Source: Paraburkholderia franconis (GTDB lineage Bacteria; Pseudomonadota; Gammaproteobacteria; Burkholderiales; Burkholderiaceae). From it: DNA of 64,000 nucleotides. The notes beneath the pieces were generated by a model that saw only the letters and a list, made by a program, of their open reading frames with translations, did no database searches and had not been told where the DNA came from. Shown piece by piece: positions 36,231 to 44,596 of the stretch. Both the position numbers and the translations under genes were made by a program. Where the stretch lies: NCBI RefSeq assembly GCF_009362735.1, contig NZ_WHNP01000032.1, forward strand, positions 1 through 64,000, read 5' to 3'. The first letter of the stretch is position 1, and every line of letters begins with the position of its first letter.

Positions 36231-37187
36231 ATGAAAGTTCACGTGCAACGACTCGTCGCCGCGCGCCTCGGTCTCGCGCTGTTCACGCTGTGGATCGTGT
36301 CGATGGTCGTGTTCGGCATCACCGGCCTTTTACCGGGCGATGCCGCGCAGCAGGCGCTCGGCCAGGCCGCCACGCCCGAGCAGGTGGCGGCGCTGCGGCA
36401 TCAGTTCGGTCTCGATCAACCCGCGATCACGCGCTATGTGCAATGGCTCGCGCATGTGGGGACGGGCAACTTCGGCACGTCGCTGTCCAACAATCTGCCC
36501 GTCAGTGAATTGATCTCCACGCGTCTGCCGAACTCGCTCGTGCTCGCGGGATTGACGGCGCTCGTGTCCGTGCCGCTCGCGCTCGTGATCGGCATTCTTT
36601 CGGCGATGTATCGCGGCTCGCTCCTCGATCGCGTGCTCAACGTGCTCACGCTTTCGACTGTCGCCGTGCCGGAGTTTCTCGTCGCGACCATCGCCGTGCT
36701 GATCTTCGCGGTGAAGCTGCGCTGGCTGCCGGCGCTATCGTATCTGTCGGATGTGTCGTCGTTCGGCGCGCTCGTGCGCACGTACGCGATGCCGGTGATG
36801 ACGCTTTGCTGCGTGATCGTCGCGCAGATGGCGCGCATGACGCGCGCGGCAGTGCTCGATCAGCTGAACGCGTCGTATGTCGAGATGGCCGTGCTGAAGG
36901 GCGCTTCGCCAATGCGCGTCGTGTTACGGCACGTGTTGCCGAACACCATCGGTCCGATCGCCAACGCGGTTGCACTTTCGCTGTCGTATCTGTTCGGCGG
37001 CGTGGTGATCGTCGAATCGATCTTCAACTATCCCGGTCTCGCGAGCCTGATGGTCGATGCCGTCACCAACCGCGACATGCCGCTCGTGCAGGGCTGCGTG
37101 ATGGTGTTTTGCGCGGCGTATCTCGCGCTCGTGCTCATCGCGGACCTGTGTCAGATCGTATCCAACCCGAGGCTGCGTCAACGATGA
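36231..37187 (+). CDS. ABC transporter permease, DppB type
   Basis: A 318-residue inner-membrane permease with six or so helices. The N-terminal LFTLWIVSMVVFGITGLLPG and the EAA-like cytoplasmic loop YVEMAVLKGASPMRVVLRHV contact the ATPase. GGAGG precedes the ATG. Its stop overlaps the start of the second permease (ATGA). It forms the channel with 37184-38125. Confidence 0.93.
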   Translation: MKVHVQRLVAARLGLALFTLWIVSMVVFGITGLLPGDAAQQALGQAATPEQVAALRHQFGLDQPAITRYVQWLAHVGTGNFGTSLSNNLPVSELISTRLPNSLVLAGLTALVSVPLALVIGILSAMYRGSLLDRVLNVLTLSTVAVPEFLVATIAVLIFAVKLRWLPALSYLSDVSSFGALVRTYAMPVMTLCCVIVAQMARMTRAAVLDQLNASYVEMAVLKGASPMRVVLRHVLPNTIGPIANAVALSLSYLFGGVVIVESIFNYPGLASLMVDAVTNRDMPLVQGCVMVFCAAYLALVLIADLCQIVSNPRLRQR

Positions 37188-38125
37188 ACCGACACGCTCC
37201 TTCTCATGCCACGACTGTGCTCTACGAGCAACCTTCCGCCCAACCTTGTGCCGATATGCATCAAGAACCAGCGTCCGTCGTCAGGCGTGGCGTGTTGAGC
37301 CGCTTCGTCGGCCGCTTCTCGGTGCTCGGGCTGATCGGTCTGCTCATCGTCGTGTTCTGGCTCGCGGTGGCGTTCATCGGGCCGGTCGTCGCGCCGTACA
37401 AGGGCGGCGCGTTCACGTCGACGGAAATCTTCGGCTCGTTCAGCGCGGCGCATCTGTTGGGCACCGACTATCTCGGCCGCGACATGCTGAGCCGCATTCT
37501 GTACGGCACGCAATACACGGTCGGGCTCGCGCTCGCGTCGACGGTGGCGGCGAGCGTCATCGGCACGTTCTTCGGTCTCGTTGCCGCGGTGTCGGGCCGC
37601 TGGGTCGATGAAGTGCTGAGCCGACTCTTCGATGCGCTCATCTCGATCCCGAGCAAGATTCTCGCGCTCGTCGTGATCGCGGCATTCGGCTCGTCCATTC
37701 CGATGCTCATGATGGTCGCCGCGCTCGCGTATATCCCCGGCGCATTTCGCATCTCGCGCTCACTCGCGGTGAACATCATGACGCTCGAATACGTGCAGGT
37801 CGCGAAGGCGCGCGGCGAGAAGCTGTTCTATGTCGCGCGCGTTGAAGTGCTGCCCAACATGATTCATCCGATGCTCGCGGACTTTGGCCTGCGCTTCGTG
37901 TTCATAGTGCTGCTGCTTTCGGGTCTGAGCTTTCTGGGCCTCGGCGTGCAGCCGCCGAACGCGGACTGGGGCTCGCTCGTGCGCGAGAACATCGGCGGTC
38001 TCGCGGAAGGCGCGCCCGCTGTGCTGATGCCCGCCGTCGCGATTGCGACGCTCACAGTCGGGGTGAATCTGCTCATCGACAGCCTGCGCCGTCATGGCGC
38101 GCGTTCGCACGGAGGCGGAAAGTGA
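37184..38125 (+). CDS. ABC transporter permease, DppC type
   Basis: A 313-residue permease with a cytoplasmic N-tail, then FSVLGLIGLLIVVFWLAVAF and the conserved HLLGTDYLGRDMLSRILYG. The EAA loop is YVQVAKARGEKLFYVARVEV, and the end has GLGVQPPNADWGSLVRE. It is translationally coupled to both neighbours. It completes the heterodimeric channel for a peptide- or opine-sized solute. Confidence 0.93.
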   Translation: MNRHAPSHATTVLYEQPSAQPCADMHQEPASVVRRGVLSRFVGRFSVLGLIGLLIVVFWLAVAFIGPVVAPYKGGAFTSTEIFGSFSAAHLLGTDYLGRDMLSRILYGTQYTVGLALASTVAASVIGTFFGLVAAVSGRWVDEVLSRLFDALISIPSKILALVVIAAFGSSIPMLMMVAALAYIPGAFRISRSLAVNIMTLEYVQVAKARGEKLFYVARVEVLPNMIHPMLADFGLRFVFIVLLLSGLSFLGLGVQPPNADWGSLVRENIGGLAEGAPAVLMPAVAIATLTVGVNLLIDSLRRHGARSHGGGK

Positions 38126-39969
38126 ACATGACAACGAGCGCGAACATGATCGAAGTAAAGGGCTTGCGCGTTGTCGCGGGCGTAGCGCCCGATCCCGTCG
38201 TCGAGATCGTGAAGGGCGTCGATTTCACCGTGAAGAAAGGCGAAGTGCTCGCGTTGATCGGCGAGTCGGGCTCGGGCAAGACGACCATTGCGTTGTCGCT
38301 GCTCGGGCATGCGCGCGGCGGGTGTTCGATTGCGGGCGGGTCCGTGAAAATCGGCGATATCGATGTGCTCGCACTCGATGAAAAAGGCCGCCGCGCATTG
38401 CGCGCGCGCACGGTCGCGTATGTCGCGCAGAGCGCATCGGCGGGCTTCAATCCGGCGCGCACGATCATGGATCAGGTGACTGAGCCCGCGCTGCTGCACA
38501 AGTTGATGACGCCCGCTGTCGCCCGTCAGAAAGCGATCGGTCTGTTCCGTTCGCTTGCGTTGCCGAATCCGGACACCATTGGCGATCGCTATCCGCATCA
38601 GGTATCGGGCGGTCAGTTGCAGCGCCTGATGGCAGCGATGGCGTTGATCACCGATCCTGCAGTCGTCGTGTTCGATGAGCCGACTACCGCGCTCGACGTG
38701 ACCACGCAGATCGAAGTGCTCGCGGCGTTCAAGGGTGTGGTGCGGGAGCTGGGCACGACGGCGGTGTACGTATCGCACGATCTGGCCGTGGTCGCGCAGA
38801 TGGCGGACCGCATCGTCGTGTTGAACGGCGGACGTGTGCGCGAGAACGGCACGACCGCGCAGGTGCTCGATGCGCCCGCTGACGAATACACGCGTCAGCT
38901 GCTCGCGGCGACACGCCGTCCGGAAATCGAACTCAACGCGGCCGATGACGCAAAGGAAACGCCGCTGCTCGAGATTCGCAATTTGAGCGCGGGTTATGGC
39001 CGCATCGATGCGAACGGCGTGCCCGCCGTGCGCGTGCTCGATGACGTGAGCCTCAAGATTCCGCGCGGCACCACGCTCGGCGTGATCGGCGAATCGGGCT
39101 CGGGCAAGACGACGCTCGCGCGCGTGATTGCCGGTCTCGTCGATCGCGCGCGCGGCGAAGTGCTGCTTGACGGCAAACCCTTGCTGGCGAAGCTGTCGGA
39201 GCGCACGCTGGATCAGTATCGCCGCGTGCAGATCGTGTTCCAGAGCGCCGATACCGCGTTGAACCCGAGCCGCACCATCGCCGATATCCTCGCCAGGCCG
39301 ATGAACTTCTATCACGGCTTGCGCGGCGCGCCCGCGCAAAAGCGCATGCTCGAACTGCTCGATCTCGTGAAGCTGCCCGCATCGATCGCGAAGCGCCAGC
39401 CGGGCGGCTTGTCAGGCGGACAGAAGCAGCGCGTGAATCTCGCGCGCGCGCTCGCGGCGAATCCCGAACTCATTCTCTGCGATGAAGTGACGTCCGCACT
39501 CGACACGGTCGTCGGTGCCGCGATCCTCGATCTGCTCGCGGAACTGCGCCGCGAGCTGAACGTGTCGTACATGTTCATCAGCCATGACATTTCGACGGTG
39601 CGCGCCATCTGCGATGAAGTCATCGTGCTGTATGCGGGCCAGTGCGTCGAAGCCGGCCAGCGCGATGCGCTTTCGCATCCGCCGTATCACCCTTACACGG
39701 GCTTGCTCGTCGATTCGGTGCCTGCGCTGCGTCCGGGCTGGCTCGACTCGCGGCGCGCGATGGCGCTCGCCGCACTGCCCGCGCTCGGCCCTGAAAGCGA
39801 TGCGCCCGAGCTGTGCTGCTTCCGCTCGCGCTGCGCGGCGCGCATCGACGGCAAGTGCAACGTCACCCCGCCTGCGAAGAAAACCTTGCCTTCGGGTGCG
39901 CAGATTGTCTGTCATCACAGCGCCGATGATCTCGCGCGCATGCAGTCGATGGAAACGGTGACGGCATGA
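38122..39969 (+). CDS. ABC transporter ATPase with two fused nucleotide-binding domains (DppD-DppF)
   Basis: A 615-residue energiser carrying both ATPase halves on one chain. Each half has Walker A GESGSGKTT; the signatures are VSGGQLQRL and LSGGQKQRV, and the Walker B strands are VVVFDEPTTALD and LILCDEVTSALD. The C-terminus has CCFRSRCAA, the Cys-rich tail common in oligopeptide ATPases. GTG 38122 overlaps the previous stop and has GGAGG 6 bp upstream; ATG 38128 is an alternative. In most Dpp/Opp systems the two ATPases are separate genes. Confidence 0.92.
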   Translation: MNMTTSANMIEVKGLRVVAGVAPDPVVEIVKGVDFTVKKGEVLALIGESGSGKTTIALSLLGHARGGCSIAGGSVKIGDIDVLALDEKGRRALRARTVAYVAQSASAGFNPARTIMDQVTEPALLHKLMTPAVARQKAIGLFRSLALPNPDTIGDRYPHQVSGGQLQRLMAAMALITDPAVVVFDEPTTALDVTTQIEVLAAFKGVVRELGTTAVYVSHDLAVVAQMADRIVVLNGGRVRENGTTAQVLDAPADEYTRQLLAATRRPEIELNAADDAKETPLLEIRNLSAGYGRIDANGVPAVRVLDDVSLKIPRGTTLGVIGESGSGKTTLARVIAGLVDRARGEVLLDGKPLLAKLSERTLDQYRRVQIVFQSADTALNPSRTIADILARPMNFYHGLRGAPAQKRMLELLDLVKLPASIAKRQPGGLSGGQKQRVNLARALAANPELILCDEVTSALDTVVGAAILDLLAELRRELNVSYMFISHDISTVRAICDEVIVLYAGQCVEAGQRDALSHPPYHPYTGLLVDSVPALRPGWLDSRRAMALAALPALGPESDAPELCCFRSRCAARIDGKCNVTPPAKKTLPSGAQIVCHHSADDLARMQSMETVTA

Positions 39970-40280
39970 GCGGACGCTTTGTCAGAGTCGCGGAGAAGGG
40001 CCGCAGGACGTTCGAGATCGTCATCGACGGCAGGCGCGCGCGCGCTGCCGAAGGCGACACGTTGATGGTCGCGCTGCTGACTTCACAGGAAGACCTGCGC
40101 GACTCAGAGTTCGGCGATGGCCGGCGCGCGGGCTTCTGCGTGATGGGTGCGTGCCAGGACTGCTGGGTATGGACCGCGGACGGCGACCGTGTGCGCGCGT
40201 GCACGACGCAGGCGGTCGAAGGCATGTCGATTGTCACGCGGCTCGCGGTTTCCGGGGAGGGCGTATGGCCGCGACTGTGA
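39966..40280 (+). CDS. [2Fe-2S] small subunit of an opine/hydroxyproline-oxidase-like complex
   Basis: A 104-residue ferredoxin-like subunit with cluster ligands Cys58, Cys63, Cys66 and Cys79 (GFCVMGACQDC...RACTT), as in the small subunit of D-hydroxyproline dehydrogenase, HcnA and opine oxidases. It overlaps the ATPase stop by 4 bp and the next gene by 16 bp. It mediates electron transfer between the flavin subunits of the heterotrimer encoded here. Confidence 0.88.
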   Translation: MSGRFVRVAEKGRRTFEIVIDGRRARAAEGDTLMVALLTSQEDLRDSEFGDGRRAGFCVMGACQDCWVWTADGDRVRACTTQAVEGMSIVTRLAVSGEGVWPRL

Positions 40281-41653
40281 TCGTGATCGGCGCGGGACCG
40301 GCCGGTGTGCGCGCGGCGCAGGCACTCGTCGAGGCGGGCTTGCGTCCTGTGGTCATCGACGAGGGCCGGCGCGATGGCGGGCAGATTTATCGTCGTCAGC
40401 CGGAAGGCTTCACGCGCACGTATGAGACGTTGTACGGCACCGAGGCGCAACGTGCGCATGCATTGCATCGCGATTTCGATGCGTTGCGCGCAAAGATCGA
40501 CTATGTGCCCGAGACGCTCGTGTGGAACGTCGAGCCTGGCGCGGTCCATGTGGTGAGCGGCACGCGTCATCGCAAGATCGCATTCGATGCCCTCATCATC
40601 TGCAGCGGCGCGACGGATCGCCTGATGCCCGTTCCCGGCTGGCATCTCGCGGGCACGTATAGCCTCGGCGGCGCACAGGTCGCACTGAAATCGCAGGGCT
40701 GCGCGATCGGCGCGCGCGTCGCGATGATGGGCACAGGACCGCTGCTGTATCTGGTTGCCGCGCAATATGTGAAGGCGGGCGCGACAGTGAGCGTGGTGCT
40801 GGATACCTCGACATTCTCACAGCGCTTGCGCGCATTGCCCCAATTGCTCGCGATTCCATCGGCGCTCAAGAAGGGCATCGCGTTGATGGGCGTGCTCAAG
40901 GATGCGCGCGTTCCGATTCATCGCGGCATTACGCCGGTTGCGATCGAAGGCACGCCGCAGGGTGGTGTGCAAGGCGTGCGCGTGAAGCAGGCCAACGGCG
41001 CGATGCTGCAAGTTGAATGCGATGCCGTCGCGCTCGGCTATCACTTGCGCTCCGAAACGCAACTGGCCGATCTCGCGGGCTGCGAATTCCGTTTCGACCG
41101 GGCATTGCAGCAATGGCTTCCCGTCGCGGATGAGGACGGCCGCAGCAATGTGAAAGGCGTCTATCTCGCAGGCGATGGCGTGCGCGTGCGCGGCGCGGAT
41201 GCGGCTGAGCGCGCCGGACGGCTCGCGGCATTGGCTGCATTGAAGGACTTCGGCCTGAGGCACGACGACACCGAGGCCGACACGTTACGCATGCAGCTAG
41301 CACGCTTCACGCGCTTTGCCGCGGGCTTGCGCACGGTGTTTCCGTGGCCCGCGCGATTCGCCGCGGCGTTGCCGGATGAAACCATCGTTTGCCGATGCGA
41401 AGCGATCACGGCAGGCGAGCTGCGACGCGTCGTGAATGAGATGGGCGCCAATGAAGCGAATCGCGCGAAGGCATTCTCACGCGTCGGCATGGGCCGATGC
41501 CAGGGCCGCTTCTGCGCGCATGCGGGCGCGGAAGTCATCGCTGCGCAAGCGCGCGTGCCGCTCGAAGCGGTCGGCCGCCTGCGTGGTCAGGCACCCGTCA
41601 AACCTTTGCCAATGGCGCTCGCGCCGCACCAGGACATGGAGACGAGCAAATGA
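40265..41653 (+). CDS. FAD/NAD-binding alpha subunit (OoxA/HcnB type)
   Basis: A 462-residue flavoprotein with GAGPAG near the N-terminus (VIVIGAGPAGVRAAQALVEA), a second nucleotide-binding strand (RVAMMGTGPLLYLVAA), and a C-terminal BFD-like iron-sulfur domain with CRCE and GMGRCQGRFC. This matches the alpha subunit of octopine/nopaline oxidases and of D-hydroxyproline dehydrogenase. Start 40265 gives a start that overlaps the small subunit gene. It works with 39966 and 41650 products to oxidise a C-N bond. Confidence 0.9.
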   Translation: MAATVIVIGAGPAGVRAAQALVEAGLRPVVIDEGRRDGGQIYRRQPEGFTRTYETLYGTEAQRAHALHRDFDALRAKIDYVPETLVWNVEPGAVHVVSGTRHRKIAFDALIICSGATDRLMPVPGWHLAGTYSLGGAQVALKSQGCAIGARVAMMGTGPLLYLVAAQYVKAGATVSVVLDTSTFSQRLRALPQLLAIPSALKKGIALMGVLKDARVPIHRGITPVAIEGTPQGGVQGVRVKQANGAMLQVECDAVALGYHLRSETQLADLAGCEFRFDRALQQWLPVADEDGRSNVKGVYLAGDGVRVRGADAAERAGRLAALAALKDFGLRHDDTEADTLRMQLARFTRFAAGLRTVFPWPARFAAALPDETIVCRCEAITAGELRRVVNEMGANEANRAKAFSRVGMGRCQGRFCAHAGAEVIAAQARVPLEAVGRLRGQAPVKPLPMALAPHQDMETSK

Positions 41654-42819
41654 ACGAGCGCGCCGATGTGATCGTGATCGGCGGCGGCATCGTCGGCACG
41701 ACGACTGCGTTTTTTCTGCGCCGCCGCCGGCGCTCGGTGATTCTGCTCGAACGCGGTTTGACGGGGCAGCAGGCGAGCGGCGTGAATTTCGGCGGCGTGC
41801 GCCGGCAAGGACGCGCGCTCGAACAACTCGCCATGTCGAACCGCGCATTGGAAACATGGCGGCGTTCACGCGAATTGCTCGGCGAGGATATCGAGTTCCT
41901 GCCATCGGGTCATACGCGCGTGTGCTATCACGCGCGTGACGCCGAATACTTTCATCGCTATGCCGCCGATGCGCGCGCCTATGGCCTCGATCTCGAAGTG
42001 CTCGATGGCGCGGCAATGTTCAGGCGCTTTCCGTTTCTCGGCCGCGATGTACTCGCCGCATCCGTCTCGCCGCTCGATGGTCACGCGAACCCACGGCTTG
42101 CCGCGCCCGCATTCGGACGCGCGGCGGCGCGGCTCGGCGCGCGCATCGTCGAGAACACAGAGGTGGTGCGCGTAGAAAAGGACGCGGGCGGCTTTCGTGT
42201 GGAAAGCGCAACGGGCGATGTATATAGCGCGGAGCAAGTACTCATCTGCGCGGGCGCATGGGCCAACGCGCTGTCGACGCAATTCGGCGAACCCGTGCCG
42301 CTCGTCGCGCGTGGCCCGCAAATGGCGGTGACGGAACCCGTGCCTTACGTGTTCAGATTCTCGATGGGCGTGTACACGTCGATCAAGGAAGAGAGCGTGT
42401 ATTTCCGGCAGGTAGCACGCGGAAATATCGTACTGGGCGGCGGCCCGTCCGTCCCGGTGGATGCAATGACCCGCCGCGCGGGCGTGGTTCCTGACAACAC
42501 CGTTGCGCAGATGGCGCAGTTCCTCCGCATGGTCCCCGCGATGCGTCCGCTGCATGTGATTCGCGTGTGGAGTGGCGTGGAAAGTTATCTGCCGGATTCG
42601 GAGCCTGTGATCGGTCCGAGCTCGAAAGCAGATGGTTTGTTCTATGCATTCGGCTTTTCCGGTGCCGGTTTTCAGATTGGCCCCGGTGTCGGCGAAACGC
42701 TCGCCGAGTTGCTCGATACGGGTAGTACCCCCATCGACCTCGCTTCGTTTTCCATCAGACGATTTCAGCGCGCTTCGTCGACGCACGCCGAATCGGTTAC
42801 TTCTCAGACTTCACTATGA
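41650..42819 (+). CDS. FAD-dependent catalytic beta subunit (DadA/OoxB/HcnC type)
   Basis: A 389-residue DAO-family flavoprotein. It has the N-terminal VIVIGGGIVGTTTAFFLRRR, the substrate-site strand RGPQMAVTEPVPYVFRFSMG and the C-terminal GFSGAGFQIGPGVGETLAEL. It probably carries the substrate oxidation site of the three-subunit complex. The start overlaps the previous stop (ATGA), and the stop overlaps the next start, so all four genes are coupled. Confidence 0.9.
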   Translation: MNERADVIVIGGGIVGTTTAFFLRRRRRSVILLERGLTGQQASGVNFGGVRRQGRALEQLAMSNRALETWRRSRELLGEDIEFLPSGHTRVCYHARDAEYFHRYAADARAYGLDLEVLDGAAMFRRFPFLGRDVLAASVSPLDGHANPRLAAPAFGRAAARLGARIVENTEVVRVEKDAGGFRVESATGDVYSAEQVLICAGAWANALSTQFGEPVPLVARGPQMAVTEPVPYVFRFSMGVYTSIKEESVYFRQVARGNIVLGGGPSVPVDAMTRRAGVVPDNTVAQMAQFLRMVPAMRPLHVIRVWSGVESYLPDSEPVIGPSSKADGLFYAFGFSGAGFQIGPGVGETLAELLDTGSTPIDLASFSIRRFQRASSTHAESVTSQTSL

Positions 42820-43232
42820 GCCAAGCCAATCTGATCGACGCGCTCGCCTATATCGAAGCCAATTTCGACAAGACCGTGAGCCTCGCGCAACTCGCGGATC
42901 TCTCGGCGCTGAGCGTATCGCGCTTCGCGACGGTGTTTCGCAAGCAATTCGGGCTGTCGCCGTACAAGTATCTGTGCGAGTTGCGCGTGCGCCGCGCACA
43001 GACCTTATTGCTTGCGGGCGTGCCCGGATCGGTCGTCGCGACGGAAGTGGGCTTTTTCGATCAAAGCCATCTCGCGCGGCATTTCAAGCGCTTGTGTGGC
43101 ATGACGCCGAGTGCCTTTGTGGAGCGCACGCGCCAGAAGTCGCGGTCAGCCGAGTTCGATGCCTGTTTGAAGAAGCGCGTTGCGCGAGCCGAGACACGGG
43201 TATTTGCTCTCGACGACGCGCATGTCGTCTAG
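42816..43232 (+). CDS. AraC-family HTH protein lacking a sensor domain
   Basis: A 138-residue protein consisting of the double AraC HTH (about 5-105) with VSLAQLADLSALSVSRFATV, VATEVGFFDQSHLARHFKRL, and a basic tail. There is no effector domain, unlike the usual 250-310-residue members. It is coupled by ATGA to the oxidase genes, so it is made with the operon. It could be a constitutive activator, a SoxS/MarA-like level-controlled regulator, or a DNA-binding partner of another protein. Confidence 0.88.
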   Translation: MSQANLIDALAYIEANFDKTVSLAQLADLSALSVSRFATVFRKQFGLSPYKYLCELRVRRAQTLLLAGVPGSVVATEVGFFDQSHLARHFKRLCGMTPSAFVERTRQKSRSAEFDACLKKRVARAETRVFALDDAHVV

Positions 43233-43272
43233 CGCTTCCCGCATGGTCCATTCGCGCACGCATGAGCGCACT

Positions 43273-43617
43273 TCAGAAGATGACATAGACCTTGCGAAGG
43301 GTTTCATCGACTTCCCATGTGCCTTCGGTGTTCGCCGCGAAGAAGGGCGTATCGCCGCCTATGAAGTGGATCGTGTCTTCGCCATCGGGTGTGAAGCGGC
43401 CGCTGCCCGCCAGAAAATGCATCACTTCCGCCTGCTTGACCGCGCGGCGATAGGTGCCGGGCGTGCATTCGAATACGCCCGTATCGATCGCCTCGCAGCC
43501 CGGAATGACCTTCTGCACGCCGGATACCCTGATTTCCTGCGTACCCGGCAATCCGGCCGTGCCCCAGTCTTCGAGTCCTTTTAGCGCGATGCTCTGCCTG
43601 ATCTGCTGAACTTTCAC
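43273..43617 (-). CDS. Cupin-fold protein (DUF861/EutQ-like)
   Basis: A 114-residue single-domain cupin with a beta-rich core (ECTPGTYRRAVKQAEVMHFL, GEDTIHFIGGDTPFF, GTWEVDETLRKVYVIF). GTG at 43617 is chosen because it lies 11 bp after the upstream stop and behind AAGGGCGAG; extending upstream reads through the previous gene. It is the last gene of the minus-strand operon. The metal-binding histidines are few. Function unknown. Confidence 0.8.
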   Translation of the reverse strand: MKVQQIRQSIALKGLEDWGTAGLPGTQEIRVSGVQKVIPGCEAIDTGVFECTPGTYRRAVKQAEVMHFLAGSGRFTPDGEDTIHFIGGDTPFFAANTEGTWEVDETLRKVYVIF

Positions 43618-43627
43618 GGCCTCGCCC

Positions 43628-44596
43628 TTAGATGGATTGAATGCGCCGTTCGATCTTGCCGAGCCGCACAACCGTTACGCCCGGCCGCAACTGACGCAGC
43701 GAGGGCATGACGAGCATGCAGTCGTCGTAGGGTGTCTTCACGGGATCGCCATTGGTCCAGCCGATCACGCTGCCGGCTTCGGGAAATACTTCGAGGCCGG
43801 TGTAGTCGCCCGCGAAGCGGAAGTCCATTCTCTTCGCGACGACGGGCTCCGTCACGCGCACGACGAGCATTTCCTGCGGCGATGCCTGAATCCAGCCAGC
43901 AAGCACGTCCTCCCTGGCGACCACACCGGACAGAACGAGAAAGCGCGCCGTCACGTCGCGCGCGACCGTAACGGCGCTCGCTTCCCAATGCTGTCCGCAT
44001 TCGATGAGCAACGCGTTCTTCCTGCTCGATGGATCACCGAAGCCTTCGTAGTCGCGCATGCGCCGGCCTTCGGGATGTCCTTCATCGCAAATGACGGTCT
44101 CGGGCGTGCCGAGCTTCGCCGATAACTCGATGCCTTTGTCGAGCGGCCCCGCGACGATCAACGGCTTGCTCTTCTCATGCATTGAATGCAAGTCGAGCAG
44201 CAGATCGACGGTGTCGATGACAGGCCGCATCGCGCGGGCACGGCGCAACTCGCTCGAATCGGCCGAGGCGTCGTCGAGCGTGTGCGCGGTCCATACGCGG
44301 TTGAAGTCCTGATCGACAAAGCGCGATGTATCGGGCTTCTCCGCATCGAAGCGCGCGTAGGCATCGACGTTGGCGAACGCGAGCGTGAGCTTGCCGCGAC
44401 GCGGCCGCAGCTTCGCGCGCAGCAGTTCGTCGACGACGATCGCGCCGCACACTTCGTTGCCGTGCGTGAGCGCGTTGATCATCACATGAGGGCCGTCGAT
44501 GCCCGAATCGAACGTATGCACATATGGCACGCCCGCGTTGCCCGACGCATGCACACTGATATCGGGAAACGTGATCTCGATCGGATAAGCGTTCAT
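43628..44596 (-). CDS. Succinylglutamate desuccinylase/aspartoacylase-family hydrolase
   Basis: A 322-residue zinc-dependent deacylase. NALTHGNEVCGAIVVDEL gives the HxxE zinc motif, DFNRVW matches the substrate site, and DLLLDLHSMHEKSKP supplies the third ligand histidine. It removes an acyl group from an N-acyl amino acid or amine. It resembles AstE more than DoeB. It overlaps the dehydrogenase gene by 4 bp. In the operon it could free the amine after the side chain is oxidised. Confidence 0.88.
   Translation of the reverse strand: MNAYPIEITFPDISVHASGNAGVPYVHTFDSGIDGPHVMINALTHGNEVCGAIVVDELLRAKLRPRRGKLTLAFANVDAYARFDAEKPDTSRFVDQDFNRVWTAHTLDDASADSSELRRARAMRPVIDTVDLLLDLHSMHEKSKPLIVAGPLDKGIELSAKLGTPETVICDEGHPEGRRMRDYEGFGDPSSRKNALLIECGQHWEASAVTVARDVTARFLVLSGVVAREDVLAGWIQASPQEMLVVRVTEPVVAKRMDFRFAGDYTGLEVFPEAGSVIGWTNGDPVKTPYDDCMLVMPSLRQLRPGVTVVRLGKIERRIQSI

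Noticed and set aside
39966..42819. Hydrogen cyanide synthase HcnABC
   Set aside because: Same subunit layout, but it is coupled to a peptide-type importer and amino-acid catabolic genes, which fits an opine/hydroxyproline-type oxidase better.
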